Positions 26,149-35,805 of a DNA stretch of 64,000 nt are shown one piece after another. Position 1 is the first letter of the stretch. Every line of letters starts with the position of its first letter. Made by a program: the position numbers and the translations under genes. The notes beneath the pieces are model-generated. The model had not been told where the DNA came from and made no database searches. It was given only the letters and a program-made list of their open reading frames with translations. Origin of the DNA: Berkiella_A sp964633725 (GTDB taxonomy: Bacteria; Pseudomonadota; Gammaproteobacteria; Berkiellales; Berkiellaceae); contig CAZWHY010000007.1 of NCBI GenBank assembly GCA_964633725.1, positions 1 to 64,000 of the forward strand, in the 5' to 3' direction.

Positions 26149-27615
26149 TTATGCAAATAAGTCCAAACGGGAGCTGGACGTATATTGCAACTGATGAACC
26201 TCAACCTCCTCTTTTTCAGCATCGTCAAATCGAGCTGTATACTTCGTATCAGATTCATCTTCTTCTTGTTGATGTGCATCTTGATGATAAACATTCACAT
26301 CCCCCAAATCGATACCCTGTTGCTCTAGGGTGTCTCTTAAATCTTGCATTTGAGATTCAATCACATCTTTTGTCGCTGATACTTGAGTATGGAATGTAAT
26401 ATTGGTACTGCCATTATTGTTACTGATTTTTATTTCCATTGCACCCAGCTCAGGTGGCTCTAACATAATCCGCATAGATTGATCGTGCTTGCTCATCATC
26501 ATATGCACTTTATCTGGAATACCATTAACGGTGCTTCGAGTATCAGATTCTTGTATTTTATTATAACTATTACTTACAATATCTAGATTATTAGTGGCAT
26601 TCTTGTTTCCAGTGGTACTGACTAGCTCAAGTCCACTGCCAGATATATTTGTAGTGTTGTGCTCAGAAGTTGCTATTTTTGCCCCTGCATTCATTAACTC
26701 AAAAGCATTTTTGAGCTGAGCATTGGTTTGTACAGTGTCTTTTTCTAAATTAATTGAGCCGAGTTCTAATTTGTTCAGGCTTTTACTGTCCAGCGATTCC
26801 TCTAAAGAAAATTCGCTTGTTTTTGATTTTTGCAATGCCTCTAACTCAAGAGTCTGAAGCGTGCTATCTCCTCCCGTCTCTTTACGAATAACAACTCGCT
26901 CTAAATCATTACTCAGCACAATATTATCCAGCTTCACATTCGCCTGATTATTAGGATTTGTTTTTTCTAACTGCTGATTATATTGACTTTGTGCATATTG
27001 ATTTTGTGCATATTGACTAAGCCCCATCGTCTCATCCATACCGGCCAATGGCAGCCTGGATATTTCTGATACGCTCTGTGTAACTGGTGCTATTTTGTCA
27101 GTTACTTCATCTACACTTACCTCTAACCCAGCACTTACCTCTAACCCAGCACTTACCTCTAACCCAGAACTTATCTCTAACCTCGCATCCACATCAATTT
27201 TCACATCATAAAAAACATTTCCAATATCTGAGTTAACCAGAAAATCAGCTTGTTCTATATCAGGGGTGACATTCACTTCAGCGCCTGCCTCTTGATTTAG
27301 AGGATCCGCAGATGATGTGACTTGATTGGATTTTTGCTCAGCTGTGTTTGATGGCCTAGATGATTGGTTTTCAGCTGAAGACGGGTTGTTTTCATTTTTA
27401 GAAGTATGATTAGGCAATTTATTGCCTTTATTGCCATCCGCTTTACCCTGTGTTTCATTAACGTCTTTAGCGACAGACTTATAGCTTTGGTGCTTATCAT
27501 CAGCGTGATGGCTTTTGCTCTCACTATAGTCCACTGATTTATTTGATGTTTTTCCAATAGGCGCTGTTTGGCTAATTATTGTATTATTATTGAATGTGTT
27601 GTCCATAAAATCCAT
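26149..27615 (-). CDS. fliK: Flagellar hook-length control protein FliK
   Basis: A 488-aa ruler protein. About the first 370 residues are Ser/Asn/Gln-rich and unstructured, as expected for the secreted ruler, and include a tandem repeat. The C-terminal FliK switch domain is recognisable (LEPPELGAMEIKI, VESQMQDLRDTLEQQGIDLGDVNV-type, quoted loosely). It signals FlhB to change substrate when the hook is complete. Two start codons occur (ATG 27615 and a second four codons later). It is set off from fliL and from the STAS gene by gaps of 171 and 77 bp. Confidence 0.9.
   Translation of the reverse strand: MDFMDNTFNNNTIISQTAPIGKTSNKSVDYSESKSHHADDKHQSYKSVAKDVNETQGKADGNKGNKLPNHTSKNENNPSSAENQSSRPSNTAEQKSNQVTSSADPLNQEAGAEVNVTPDIEQADFLVNSDIGNVFYDVKIDVDARLEISSGLEVSAGLEVSAGLEVSVDEVTDKIAPVTQSVSEISRLPLAGMDETMGLSQYAQNQYAQSQYNQQLEKTNPNNQANVKLDNIVLSNDLERVVIRKETGGDSTLQTLELEALQKSKTSEFSLEESLDSKSLNKLELGSINLEKDTVQTNAQLKNAFELMNAGAKIATSEHNTTNISGSGLELVSTTGNKNATNNLDIVSNSYNKIQESDTRSTVNGIPDKVHMMMSKHDQSMRIMLEPPELGAMEIKISNNNGSTNITFHTQVSATKDVIESQMQDLRDTLEQQGIDLGDVNVYHQDAHQQEEDESDTKYTARFDDAEKEEVEVHQLQYTSSSRLDLFA
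27119..27175. repeat. 18-bp tandem repeat inside fliK
   Basis: About three near-identical 18-bp units (CACTTACCTCTAACCCAG and variants) encode repeated S-A-G-L-E-V on the minus strand. Expansion or contraction would lengthen or shorten the FliK ruler in steps of six residues. Confidence 0.8.
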
Positions 27616-27648
27616 TTTATTTTTTTAGTTAAGCAGTAGAAAATAGAG

Positions 27649-27664
27649 TACAAAAGACATGCCA
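27649..27664 (-). promoter_or_regulatory. Weak sigma-54-like site upstream of fliK
   Basis: The minus strand reads TGGCATGTCTTTTGTA. The -24 GG is good, but the -12 dinucleotide is GT instead of GC. Position (34 bp before the fliK ATG) matches that of the fliL promoter, so it may be a weak sigma-54 promoter. Confidence 0.45.
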
Positions 27665-27692
27665 ATCCACCATTCCATTTGCCTGATAACAA

Positions 27693-27995
27693 TTACAATA
27701 TTGTAAATAATTCATCCAGTTTTGTAATGCTTAATATTTTTTTAATGTCAGAGGAGCAGTTTTTTATTTGTATTTTTGCTGTATCCCCTCCCGCATAATC
27801 TCTCAATGCCAACAACATACCCAATGCGGAACTGTCTATATAGCTAGATTTTTCCAAGTCAACAATAAACATTTCAGGTTTATTTTGAACATTTTCATAA
27901 GCATTACGAAAAGATTGTAGAACACTAAAATCAAACCGCCCTTCCACATGAATTGTCAGCCCACTACTATTATCCATTTGAGATTGAATTGTCAT
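27693..27995 (-). CDS. STAS-domain anti-sigma factor antagonist-like protein
   Basis: A 100-aa single STAS domain. The SSYIDSSALGMLLALRDYAGG loop (quoted from about residue 50) carries the serine that such proteins use for phosphorylation by an anti-sigma kinase. It sits between fliK and fliJ but has its own sigma-28 promoter, suggesting late expression. Pseudomonas HsbA is a precedent for a STAS protein linked to flagellar control through FlgM. No partner kinase or phosphatase lies nearby. Confidence 0.85.
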   Translation of the reverse strand: MTIQSQMDNSSGLTIHVEGRFDFSVLQSFRNAYENVQNKPEMFIVDLEKSSYIDSSALGMLLALRDYAGGDTAKIQIKNCSSDIKKILSITKLDELFTIL

Positions 27996-28024
27996 TGTAA
28001 ACCTCGTAACTTACTATATGAATA

Positions 28025-28051
28025 TTATCGACAATATGTAATCTTTCTTTA
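28025..28051 (-). promoter_or_regulatory. Sigma-28 (FliA) promoter upstream of the STAS gene
   Basis: The minus strand reads TAAAGAAA-N11-GTCGATAA, very close to the FliA consensus TAAAGTTT-N11-GCCGATAA. The -10 box (28025-28032) lies about 30 bp before the STAS start. Confidence 0.8.
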
Positions 28052-28076
28052 ACTTTAGAAACCGTATAAAATACAC

Positions 28077-28496
28077 CTACTCTTTATACTGTTTAAATTG
28101 TCTATATAATTCTTCAACTTGTTTGGACTCCTGTTTTAATTTATAGGCACGCTCAATGGACTCCTGCTTAACAATTATTTTATCTAAACTGGATGTTTTT
28201 TGTAAAAAATTATTGTGCAACCTTTGCAAACCAGATAGTTCTTGCTCTAATCTCTCCACACTTTTCTCTTGGGTTACAGTGAGTTTTTCTAAATTATGAC
28301 AAAAACGAGAATGTTCCTTGAGTGCTAGACCATTTAGATTATCAATATTTATTAAATAATCATTATGGAACTTTTGTAAGGTTGCAATATGGTTTTTTTC
28401 ATTTTTAATTGTGTATACTAGTTGTTTGCATCTGTTTCTGATCTCTTTTTCTTGTATTGCCCATAGCTTTGATATTTTATATAGTTTGTGCGGCAT
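28077..28496 (-). CDS. fliJ: Flagellar export chaperone FliJ
   Basis: A 139-aa, almost wholly helical protein with heptad patterning (VTQEKSVERLEQELSGLQRL), the antiparallel coiled coil of FliJ. It penetrates the FliI ATPase ring and escorts chaperones to FlhA. It starts four bases after fliI. Sequence similarity in this family is low, so the call leans on position and shape. Confidence 0.88.
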   Translation of the reverse strand: MPHKLYKISKLWAIQEKEIRNRCKQLVYTIKNEKNHIATLQKFHNDYLINIDNLNGLALKEHSRFCHNLEKLTVTQEKSVERLEQELSGLQRLHNNFLQKTSSLDKIIVKQESIERAYKLKQESKQVEELYRQFKQYKE

Positions 28497-28500
28497 AACA

Positions 28501-29817
28501 TTACCCCATTACTTGGTAAAGTTGAGCCACATCTTTAGAGAAATCACTTTGCTCATTGACACTTTGTGTTAAAAATTGCTTCATCTTCGGTATTTTAGAT
28601 AAAATCGCATCAAACTCGGGGTCGAGCCCTTTCTGATATGTGCCCATAGCCATAAAATCTTTTTGCTCATTATATCGCTGCAAAGCTGTCTTAAATGCTC
28701 TAGCTGCGTCCGCATGTTTTTGATCAATAACAAATCCCATGACACGGCTAATGGATTGCTCTATATCAATCGCCGGAAAATGTCCTTGCTCTGCTAAATA
28801 TCTGGACAAAACAAAATGACCGTCTAAAATACTCCTAGCACAGTCAATAATGGGATCTTGAATATCATCGGACTCTGCTAATACTGTATAAATCCCTGTA
28901 ATCGAACCACCATTTTCTTCTGCGTTACCCACACGTTCAATCAACTTAGGTATTTTTGTAAAAACGGAGGGTGGATACCCCTTAGTCGTTGGCGGCTCAC
29001 CCAATGCCAAACCCAGTTCGCGGATTGCTTGAGCATAGCGCGTTAATGAGTCCAAGAGTAATAATACTTTTTTATTTTGATCTCTAAAATGCTCCGCAAT
29101 AGAGCTAGCATACTCTGCCGCTTGAATACGGTTTAAAGGAGACGCATCCGCCGTCGCAACAACCATAACCATTTTTTGCATACTGCCGTTGAGGTTGTCA
29201 TCAATAAATTCTCTTACCTCTCTACTACGTTCTCCAATCAAGCCAATAACAATGACATCCACATCTGCATGCTTGGCTATCATGCCTAATAACACACTCT
29301 TACCAACGCCACTGCCTGCCATTAGCCCGACTCTTTGCCCCTGCCCCACGGTGAGCAAACCATTGATGGCTTTGACGCCAATATCTAATGGCTGCAAAAT
29401 ACGAGCTTTACTTAATGGAGAAATAGCTCTTGTATATTCATTTAAATATTGAACTGACTGAATAGGCTCTAACGAATCAATGTGGTTGCCATAAGCATCC
29501 ACAACCCTACCTAATAAACCCATCCCATATGGTTTGGTCGCAAACTCATTGAGTTGTACAATTTTGCAATTGGGCGATAAACCAGCTAATTCTTGATAAG
29601 ACATTAAATATGTAATATCGCCTTTAAAACCTACCACTTCTGCATAGGATTTACTGGAATCATCACTTTGCACAAGACACAAGGTGCCTATTCTTGCGGT
29701 CAAACCTTTGGCTTCTATTAAATAGTTAGACGCTTTAAATATCCTGCCATATTGCGTGAATATTTTGTCACGAGAAACATTAACATTGAACTTGCCAGCT
29801 AAATTAGTTTCCATCAT
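28501..29817 (-). CDS. fliI: Flagellar export ATPase FliI
   Basis: A 438-aa F1-beta-like hexameric ATPase with Walker A AGSGVGKS (167-174), GERSREVREF and the DSLTRYAQA Walker B region. It powers export with FliH and FliJ. Two tandem ATGs occur at the start. It begins 11 bp after fliH. Confidence 0.97.
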   Translation of the reverse strand: MMETNLAGKFNVNVSRDKIFTQYGRIFKASNYLIEAKGLTARIGTLCLVQSDDSSKSYAEVVGFKGDITYLMSYQELAGLSPNCKIVQLNEFATKPYGMGLLGRVVDAYGNHIDSLEPIQSVQYLNEYTRAISPLSKARILQPLDIGVKAINGLLTVGQGQRVGLMAGSGVGKSVLLGMIAKHADVDVIVIGLIGERSREVREFIDDNLNGSMQKMVMVVATADASPLNRIQAAEYASSIAEHFRDQNKKVLLLLDSLTRYAQAIRELGLALGEPPTTKGYPPSVFTKIPKLIERVGNAEENGGSITGIYTVLAESDDIQDPIIDCARSILDGHFVLSRYLAEQGHFPAIDIEQSISRVMGFVIDQKHADAARAFKTALQRYNEQKDFMAMGTYQKGLDPEFDAILSKIPKMKQFLTQSVNEQSDFSKDVAQLYQVMG

Positions 29818-29828
29818 ATCTTACCCTA

Positions 29829-30410
29829 CTATTTCTTAATATAGGCAGAAATGGAATCTGCAATCGAGAAACAAACCACTTGCTCAGTATTTTCGATACT
29901 AAAACTATAATCTTCTAAATCATGATCTATTTGCATTTTTTGCCTAATATCCGGAAACTCAATATCCCCCAAGACTTCTGCCGTCTTCGTATTGACTTTA
30001 ATAACAAATTTTTGCTGCTGGCTTTTGAAAGACTCCAGAGCATCTTGCACAAGATTTCGCAATTGATATTTTTCACTCAGCGCATCAGATAATATACCTT
30101 CACATATTTGAGTGACAACGTTTACCATTTCGTTGTCTAATACCCGATCACATTTTTTTTGATAACTGGAAAACGCTGTGATTAATTCCATAAAAGCTTT
30201 CTTTTGATTGAGCATTGCTTGCAAGCCCAATTCCTTCCCTTTTGCATAACCTCTTTCCTTATGCTCTTTCGTGATCGTATCAATAATATCTTTTTGTGTA
30301 TTGGTTAATGTTACTTTAGGGTAGTTTTGGCTAATGTTTTTTTTAACGGATAAGGCATGCTCTGGTAGCATCCATTTCTTGGTGGCTTCAGTATGATATT
30401 TTTTGGGCAT
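29829..30410 (-). CDS. fliH: Flagellar export stator-like protein FliH
   Basis: A 193-aa regulator that tethers FliI to the C-ring through FliN. An N-terminal tryptophan segment (KKWMLPE) and a central helical stretch including ERGYAKGKELG precede the V1-E-like C-terminal domain. It overlaps the fliG stop as TAATG. Confidence 0.92.
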   Translation of the reverse strand: MPKKYHTEATKKWMLPEHALSVKKNISQNYPKVTLTNTQKDIIDTITKEHKERGYAKGKELGLQAMLNQKKAFMELITAFSSYQKKCDRVLDNEMVNVVTQICEGILSDALSEKYQLRNLVQDALESFKSQQQKFVIKVNTKTAEVLGDIEFPDIRQKMQIDHDLEDYSFSIENTEQVVCFSIADSISAYIKK

Positions 30411-31414
30411 TATAGCATTTCCTCACCTTTACCACCTAAACTAATTTCGCCCGCATCCGCTAATTTCTTAGCTATCATCAATATTTGCTTTTGCGCCTCT
30501 TCGACCTCACTGAGTTTAACCGGCCCTTTGGCTTCTAAATCATCTTGTAATAATGCCGCAGCCCGCTTTGACATGTTTTTATATATTTTGTCTGTAATTT
30601 CTGATGATGCGCCCTTTAACGATAATACCAGAGAATCTGTGTCTAACTCTCTTAGGAGCGTTTGTATATCCCGGTCATTAATATTAAGGATATTTTCAAA
30701 TACAAACATTAATTCTTGAATGCTTGTAGCCAAATCCTCATCCTGACTTTTAATCCCTTCAAATATTTCTGCTTCCACTTTATTATCTACATTATTTAAT
30801 ATCTCAGCAGCGCACTTAATACCACCCATTTCTTTTGGCTTTTTAATATTCACTTTCGATAATTCTTCCACTAGCATTTTATCAAGTTCTGATATGGCTT
30901 CTGGTTGAATAGTCTCTTGAGAAGATATACGCATCACCAAGTCTAACTGTTGTTTTTCTTCAAAATACATTAAGACTTCTGCCGCTTGATCTGCGTCTAA
31001 ATAACTCAAAATAATGGATTGTATTTGAGGGTGTTCTTTTTTAACAAATTCAGAAATGGTATACGCATCCATCCATTTTAAATTTTCAAGCCCCTTATTA
31101 TTCGCTTGCATTAATGCATCATCTAATATAGCATCTGCTTTTTCGTCACCAATCGTATTCGCCAACACCTCTCGCACTTGAATAGCATTATCTATACCGA
31201 GTGCAGATTGATTGGAAACTTTATCTAAAAACTCATCGACGATATTTTTAATTTCAGCATTATCCACATCTTCAATACTGGCCATAATGGTACCTAATTT
31301 CTGCACTTGTTTAGGCACTAAATACTTCATCACTTTGGATGCCTCGGAGGGACTGAGCATCATCAGCAATATAGCGGCTTTCTCTATTGGTGTTTTACTT
31401 TCTGCTTCAACCAT
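30410..31414 (-). CDS. fliG: Flagellar motor switch protein FliG
   Basis: A 334-aa rotor protein with N-terminal (FliF-binding), middle (EHPQ motif: KKEHPQIQSIILSYL) and C-terminal torque domains. The C-terminal charged helix that meets the stator is present (DIQTLLRELDTDSLVLSLKG, quoted in part). It overlaps fliF by eight bases. Confidence 0.98.
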   Translation of the reverse strand: MVEAESKTPIEKAAILLMMLSPSEASKVMKYLVPKQVQKLGTIMASIEDVDNAEIKNIVDEFLDKVSNQSALGIDNAIQVREVLANTIGDEKADAILDDALMQANNKGLENLKWMDAYTISEFVKKEHPQIQSIILSYLDADQAAEVLMYFEEKQQLDLVMRISSQETIQPEAISELDKMLVEELSKVNIKKPKEMGGIKCAAEILNNVDNKVEAEIFEGIKSQDEDLATSIQELMFVFENILNINDRDIQTLLRELDTDSLVLSLKGASSEITDKIYKNMSKRAAALLQDDLEAKGPVKLSEVEEAQKQILMIAKKLADAGEISLGGKGEEML

Positions 31415-33011
31415 TCTCTGCCTCTACCCATTTTTTAATAACTTGCGCCGCTACTTTAGGATCTTCATTCACAATATCTTTTACCTGAATCAAAGGGTTT
31501 ACGCCAGTTGCATGAGAGCCAGCCCCACCTGGTTGCTGGCCCTCAGAATCCGCTAGTTTCAACATATCTCGTTTATCATAAGCTACCTTTGTTAGGTTTT
31601 TGATAATAGGCTTTAACACAATGAATATCAAAGCCAAAAATGCTAGGCCAGCTAGTATGTTTTTGACCAATGGCATAAACCATGATTTTTCTAAAATAGA
31701 CTCTTCTTCTAAGTCTGCTATGGGCGCTTCTTGGGCAAATGTTGAGCGAATGATCGTAACCGTATCATTACGTTCTTTACTATAGCCAACGGCATCATTG
31801 ACAAGTTTTTTGATATCATCCAACTCTTCATCTGTCACCGCAACATGGCTGGGTTTGCCTTTTTTGTCATATATTATTTTATCTCCAAGCACAACGGCGA
31901 CTGACAATCTGATTAACTTTCCAGGCAAGTAAGTATTATGTGTTATTTTTCTATCAATCTCATAGTTTTTGGTTGCTTGCTTTTTACGATTACCAGAAGT
32001 GTTTCCCGCCTTTATTTCAATCGCACGCTCTCCATCCCCAGCCACCTCAGGCGCACTGCCTGTCACCGGCGGTTCATTAGACAGTGCCCCTGGAATACCA
32101 CCAATGATTTCTCCGCCCATCTTGATGATTTCTAGTATTTTCTCACTTCTCACAACGGTACTTTTGGGGTTAAAATCTTCCAATGTTTCTTCTCTGGCCG
32201 TAAAGTCGACTAATGCGGTTACTCTGGCTTTTACACGTCCCACCCCAACAATAGGTTCTAGTAAATCACTAATTCGATTGGCATACATATCTTCTATTTT
32301 TCTGGTAAAGTCTAAGTTTTTAGAGGCATAAGCCAGTTGATCATGTCCTGTTGATGACAGCAAGTTACCATTTTGATCGACGATAGTGACATCTTGAGTG
32401 GATAACCCCTGTATACTAGAAGCAACCAAATGTGCAATCGCAGAAACTTGCTGGGTCGAAAGATTGTAGCCACCATATAGATTAAGAAATACAGAGGCAC
32501 TTGGATTCTTCTTCTTGCGAATAAACTCACTCTGCTTGGGAAGTGCCAGGTGCACTCTAGCAGATTTAATATTTTGAATGGATGTGATAGTGCGTTCTAG
32601 CTCACCTTGCAAGCCTCTAACATATCTCGTCCGTTCAACGAATTGACTAGTGCCTAAGCCACTTTTTTTATCCAGTAGCTCTAGCCCTACCCCTATATTG
32701 CCTGCCACACCACTTTGTGCTAATTTAATACGTGCTTCAAATATTTTAGAAGACTCCACTAAAACCAAACCTGTTTGTGTATCTAATTTATACGACAAAC
32801 CATTTTTTTGTAATGCATCTATAATTTCACCTGCGCTTTGTGTATCCACTTTATTAAAAATTGGTACAAAGCTTGGTGTTTGAGACCAAAATACAATATA
32901 CACACCAACAGAAATACTGAGCGACAATCCTACCAATAGGAACAATTGCTTAATCAGCGGTAATCCAAAAAAACCATATGCTGCTTGTGTTAATGCTGCA
33001 TTATCAGCCAC
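31407..33011 (-). CDS. fliF: Flagellar MS-ring protein FliF
   Basis: A 534-aa MS-ring subunit with two membrane helices (about 23-43 and 443-463), ring-building motifs between them (ARVHLALPKQSEF-type, PSASVFLNL) and a C-terminal FliG-binding tail (VAAQVIKKWVEAE). The length is normal. Confidence 0.98.
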   Translation of the reverse strand: MADNAALTQAAYGFFGLPLIKQLFLLVGLSLSISVGVYIVFWSQTPSFVPIFNKVDTQSAGEIIDALQKNGLSYKLDTQTGLVLVESSKIFEARIKLAQSGVAGNIGVGLELLDKKSGLGTSQFVERTRYVRGLQGELERTITSIQNIKSARVHLALPKQSEFIRKKKNPSASVFLNLYGGYNLSTQQVSAIAHLVASSIQGLSTQDVTIVDQNGNLLSSTGHDQLAYASKNLDFTRKIEDMYANRISDLLEPIVGVGRVKARVTALVDFTAREETLEDFNPKSTVVRSEKILEIIKMGGEIIGGIPGALSNEPPVTGSAPEVAGDGERAIEIKAGNTSGNRKKQATKNYEIDRKITHNTYLPGKLIRLSVAVVLGDKIIYDKKGKPSHVAVTDEELDDIKKLVNDAVGYSKERNDTVTIIRSTFAQEAPIADLEEESILEKSWFMPLVKNILAGLAFLALIFIVLKPIIKNLTKVAYDKRDMLKLADSEGQQPGGAGSHATGVNPLIQVKDIVNEDPKVAAQVIKKWVEAENG

Positions 33012-33025
33012 TCTTTTCTCCTAAA

Positions 33026-33358
33026 TCAAACTGGCATGTTCATTATTTCTTGATATGCATTGACAACCTGATTTCTCACTTGACTCATTGCCTGAAATGA
33101 CAAATTAGCTTTTTGCAAAGAAATCATGACTTCTGTAATATTGACAGAGCTATCATGTGCCTCAAAACGTTTCACCAGATTTCCAGCATTTTGTTGCAAA
33201 TCATTAACAGAATTAATAGCTGAGTTAAATATCTCTGAAAAATTACTATTTTGGCTTTGAGATAAATTATTTATATTATATTCAATCGGTATATACTTGG
33301 CTTCACTGGCCAAAGCTTTCATTGTATGTAATAACTGACTTGCATCAATTTGGTTCAT
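33026..33358 (-). CDS. fliE: Flagellar MS-ring/rod adaptor FliE
   Basis: A 110-aa protein with the FliE C-terminal signature (VMISLQKANLSFQAMSQVRN, then VNAYQEIMNMPV). It joins the MS ring to the rod. The gap to flrC is only 10 bp, and I found no separate promoter, so fliEFGHIJ may be read from the flrB promoter or from a site inside flrC. Confidence 0.95.
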   Translation of the reverse strand: MNQIDASQLLHTMKALASEAKYIPIEYNINNLSQSQNSNFSEIFNSAINSVNDLQQNAGNLVKRFEAHDSSVNITEVMISLQKANLSFQAMSQVRNQVVNAYQEIMNMPV

Positions 33359-33368
33359 TTTTAACGCC

Positions 33369-34679
33369 TTAGTTTAAAATGTTAATGCCCAATTCTTTCA
33401 TTTTTGCTAACTTATAGCGTAACGTTCTGGGGCTTACGCTAAGCTTTTCTGCCGCAACTTTTCGATTACCGTCAGACTCTGCTAATACTTCCAATATCAT
33501 ATAATATTCAGCATGCTCCACTCTATCTTGTAATTTTCCAGAAGGTTGGTGCACGGGCTTCTCCACCATCATGTCAAACACAATATGTTCTGCTTGAATA
33601 TCACCATGAGAGCAAAGAATAGAGGCTCTATGAATGATATTTTCCAGTTCTCTAACATTGCCCGGCCAATCATATCCCAATAATTTTTGTTTGGCTTCTT
33701 CACTTATCTTATATTGTGCGCCAGGCGCATGCTTTTTTAATAAGTGCAGAGATAATTCCACAATATCTTTTTTCCGCTCTCTTAACTTGGGTAGCTGTAT
33801 GGGAAAAACATTCAACCTAAAATATAAATCTTCTCGAAACCGACCACTCGCAATCGCTTCTAGCATGTTAATATTCGTTGTTGCAATTATGCGCACATTT
33901 AAAGAAATTGTTTTTTTGCTCCCCAAACGTTCTACTTCTTTTTCTTGTAACACACGTAATATTTTTGCTTGTAGTGCTATAGGCATTTCGCTAATTTCAT
34001 CTAGCAATAGCGTGCCACCATTTGCTTGTTCAAACTTACCCTCATTTGATTTAACCGCGCCTGTAAAAGCACCCTTTTCATAACCAAATAGCATGGCTTC
34101 AAGCATATTGTCAGGGATTGCTGCACAATTAACTGAAATAAAAGGTTTGTTTTTCCTATTTGAGTTCATATGTATGTAGCGAGACAGTACTTCTTTGCCA
34201 GTACCACTGTCGCCACTCAATAAAACAGTCGCGTCACTATTGGCGACTTTATCTGCCAGATTAAATATCTTTTTCATTTTAATGTCTGAATGAATTATTT
34301 CAGCATTAGCTGTTTTCTGCTCTTGCAGAGCCTCACTAAACTTACTCATTAATTTATCTATTTCGAAAGGTTTGCTAATATAATCTGCCGCACCTTGCTG
34401 AATGGCATATACCGCATCTTGAATGGAGCCAAAGGCTGTCATAATAATAATTTTTGCATTTGGCAAATATTTTTTAATCTTACTCACCAAAGACAAGCCA
34501 TCTATATACGGCAACTGCACATCCGACAAAATGATTTGATATTCATTGTGTTTGATTTTTTCTAATGCAATCGCGCCATCTGAGGCTGTATCTACTGCAT
34601 AACCATAACTTGATAAACTATCACACAATGCTTCTAATAAACTTTGATCATCTTCAACAATTAAAATATTATTCATCAT
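33369..34679 (-). CDS. flrC: Sigma-54-dependent response regulator FlrC (FleR)
   Basis: A 436-aa NtrC-family activator: receiver domain with phospho-acceptor D53, AAA+ domain with Walker A GDSGTGKE (156-163) and sigma-54-contact GAFTGA (203-208), and a C-terminal Fis-type helix-turn-helix (NRKVAAEKLSVSPRTLRYKL). I start it at the tandem ATGs at 34679/34676, which begin the receiver fold directly. A longer frame would add 16 residues inside flrB. It activates the basal-body and hook genes. Confidence 0.94.
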   Translation of the reverse strand: MMNNILIVEDDQSLLEALCDSLSSYGYAVDTASDGAIALEKIKHNEYQIILSDVQLPYIDGLSLVSKIKKYLPNAKIIIMTAFGSIQDAVYAIQQGAADYISKPFEIDKLMSKFSEALQEQKTANAEIIHSDIKMKKIFNLADKVANSDATVLLSGDSGTGKEVLSRYIHMNSNRKNKPFISVNCAAIPDNMLEAMLFGYEKGAFTGAVKSNEGKFEQANGGTLLLDEISEMPIALQAKILRVLQEKEVERLGSKKTISLNVRIIATTNINMLEAIASGRFREDLYFRLNVFPIQLPKLRERKKDIVELSLHLLKKHAPGAQYKISEEAKQKLLGYDWPGNVRELENIIHRASILCSHGDIQAEHIVFDMMVEKPVHQPSGKLQDRVEHAEYYMILEVLAESDGNRKVAAEKLSVSPRTLRYKLAKMKELGINILN

Positions 34680-35676
34680 TATTCCCAAGAACAGGTACGC
34701 AAATTGTAAATGTGGTATACTCTGCATTGCTTGAGAATGTCAATTCTCCTTGATGCGCTTCTATGATAGATTTAGCAATAGGCACACCTAACCCTGAACC
34801 TTTCTTCTTGGTTGTAAAAAAAGCCCGATCAATTTTATTAAAATCAAATTGATTGATGCCAGCGCCATAGTCAATAATATTGATATATACCTTACCCTCT
34901 AAACGTAATGTATTAATATCAACGGTTCCCTTGTAATAGCTTGCTTCTACTGCATTATCTATAATATTATTAATAGCACTGGTGAGCGCTTCTTTATGAC
35001 CTAATATAATAATGGCATTTTCACTGTCTGCCATATTAAAATTAAAGGTAACATTCGGGGACACATCATTATAATTAGCAATAATATGGCTAATCATTTT
35101 ATCTAAGACAACAGGCTCAACTTTAATATCTTTACTTTTGAAAATAGTTAACTCATTCTCTATGAGATATTTGATAACATTTAACTGCTCTATTGATTTT
35201 ATAATAGGTTTTAATACATTTTGTTTATGAGACACTTTTGTTTTTAGAGCAGACAAATATACTAGCGCTGTAGATAATGGCGTTTTGAGTTGATGAGCTA
35301 AGGTGGCAGACAGTTTATTAATGGATTGCAAGTTACTCAATGTATTGTCATTGTCTGCTTCTTCTTTAACGTTTGAAATATCGGTTAATAATAAGATCTG
35401 ACCATTTAACACATCTGAAGCTTGCGTTGTTATCATCACTTTAATGCCATTTTTCAGAACGACATAATGACCTTGGTGTGATATGTTTTTCACTTCAGTT
35501 CGCAGCACTTCCAACCAGCTTCTACCTTTTAACTGAGTACCAATCAAGGTGGCTGCGAATGCATTATTATATTGAATGACCCCATTTGTATTCAAAACGA
35601 TAGTGCCCACAGGCAAATCAGCTAAAAATTGTTGATACACATCACTGATATTATTTTTATCTGCTTTTTTCAACAT
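34669..35676 (-). CDS. flrB: Soluble sensor histidine kinase FlrB (FleS)
   Basis: A 335-aa kinase without membrane segments: PAS domain (about 13-108), HisKA domain with the phosphorylated histidine in ATLAHQLKTPLS, and HATPase domain (N box NIIDNAVEAS; G box KGSGLGVPIAKSI). It phosphorylates FlrC in response to a cytoplasmic assembly signal. Its end overlaps flrC by 11 bases. A sigma-54 promoter lies 43 bp upstream. Confidence 0.94.
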   Translation of the reverse strand: MLKKADKNNISDVYQQFLADLPVGTIVLNTNGVIQYNNAFAATLIGTQLKGRSWLEVLRTEVKNISHQGHYVVLKNGIKVMITTQASDVLNGQILLLTDISNVKEEADNDNTLSNLQSINKLSATLAHQLKTPLSTALVYLSALKTKVSHKQNVLKPIIKSIEQLNVIKYLIENELTIFKSKDIKVEPVVLDKMISHIIANYNDVSPNVTFNFNMADSENAIIILGHKEALTSAINNIIDNAVEASYYKGTVDINTLRLEGKVYINIIDYGAGINQFDFNKIDRAFFTTKKKGSGLGVPIAKSIIEAHQGELTFSSNAEYTTFTICVPVLGNNDE

Positions 35677-35718
35677 ATTTATTCAAATCAACTTAACGAA
35701 GTAATATAGTTTCTAATA

Positions 35719-35734
35719 TGCAATTCTGGTACCA
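35719..35734 (-). promoter_or_regulatory. Sigma-54 promoter upstream of flrB
   Basis: The minus strand reads TGGTACCAGAATTGCA (GG-N10-GC). It would place flrBC under FlrA, as in Vibrio and Pseudomonas. A TGCCAAAGATTTGGCA inverted repeat (35787-35802), just after the flrA stop, could be a weak terminator or a binding site. Confidence 0.85.
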
Positions 35735-35805
35735 TTTTGTTTGTTTTTTTAATTTTCAAATAGTTACAGAAAATTAGCCCATTCACTGCCAAAGATTTGG
35801 CAACG

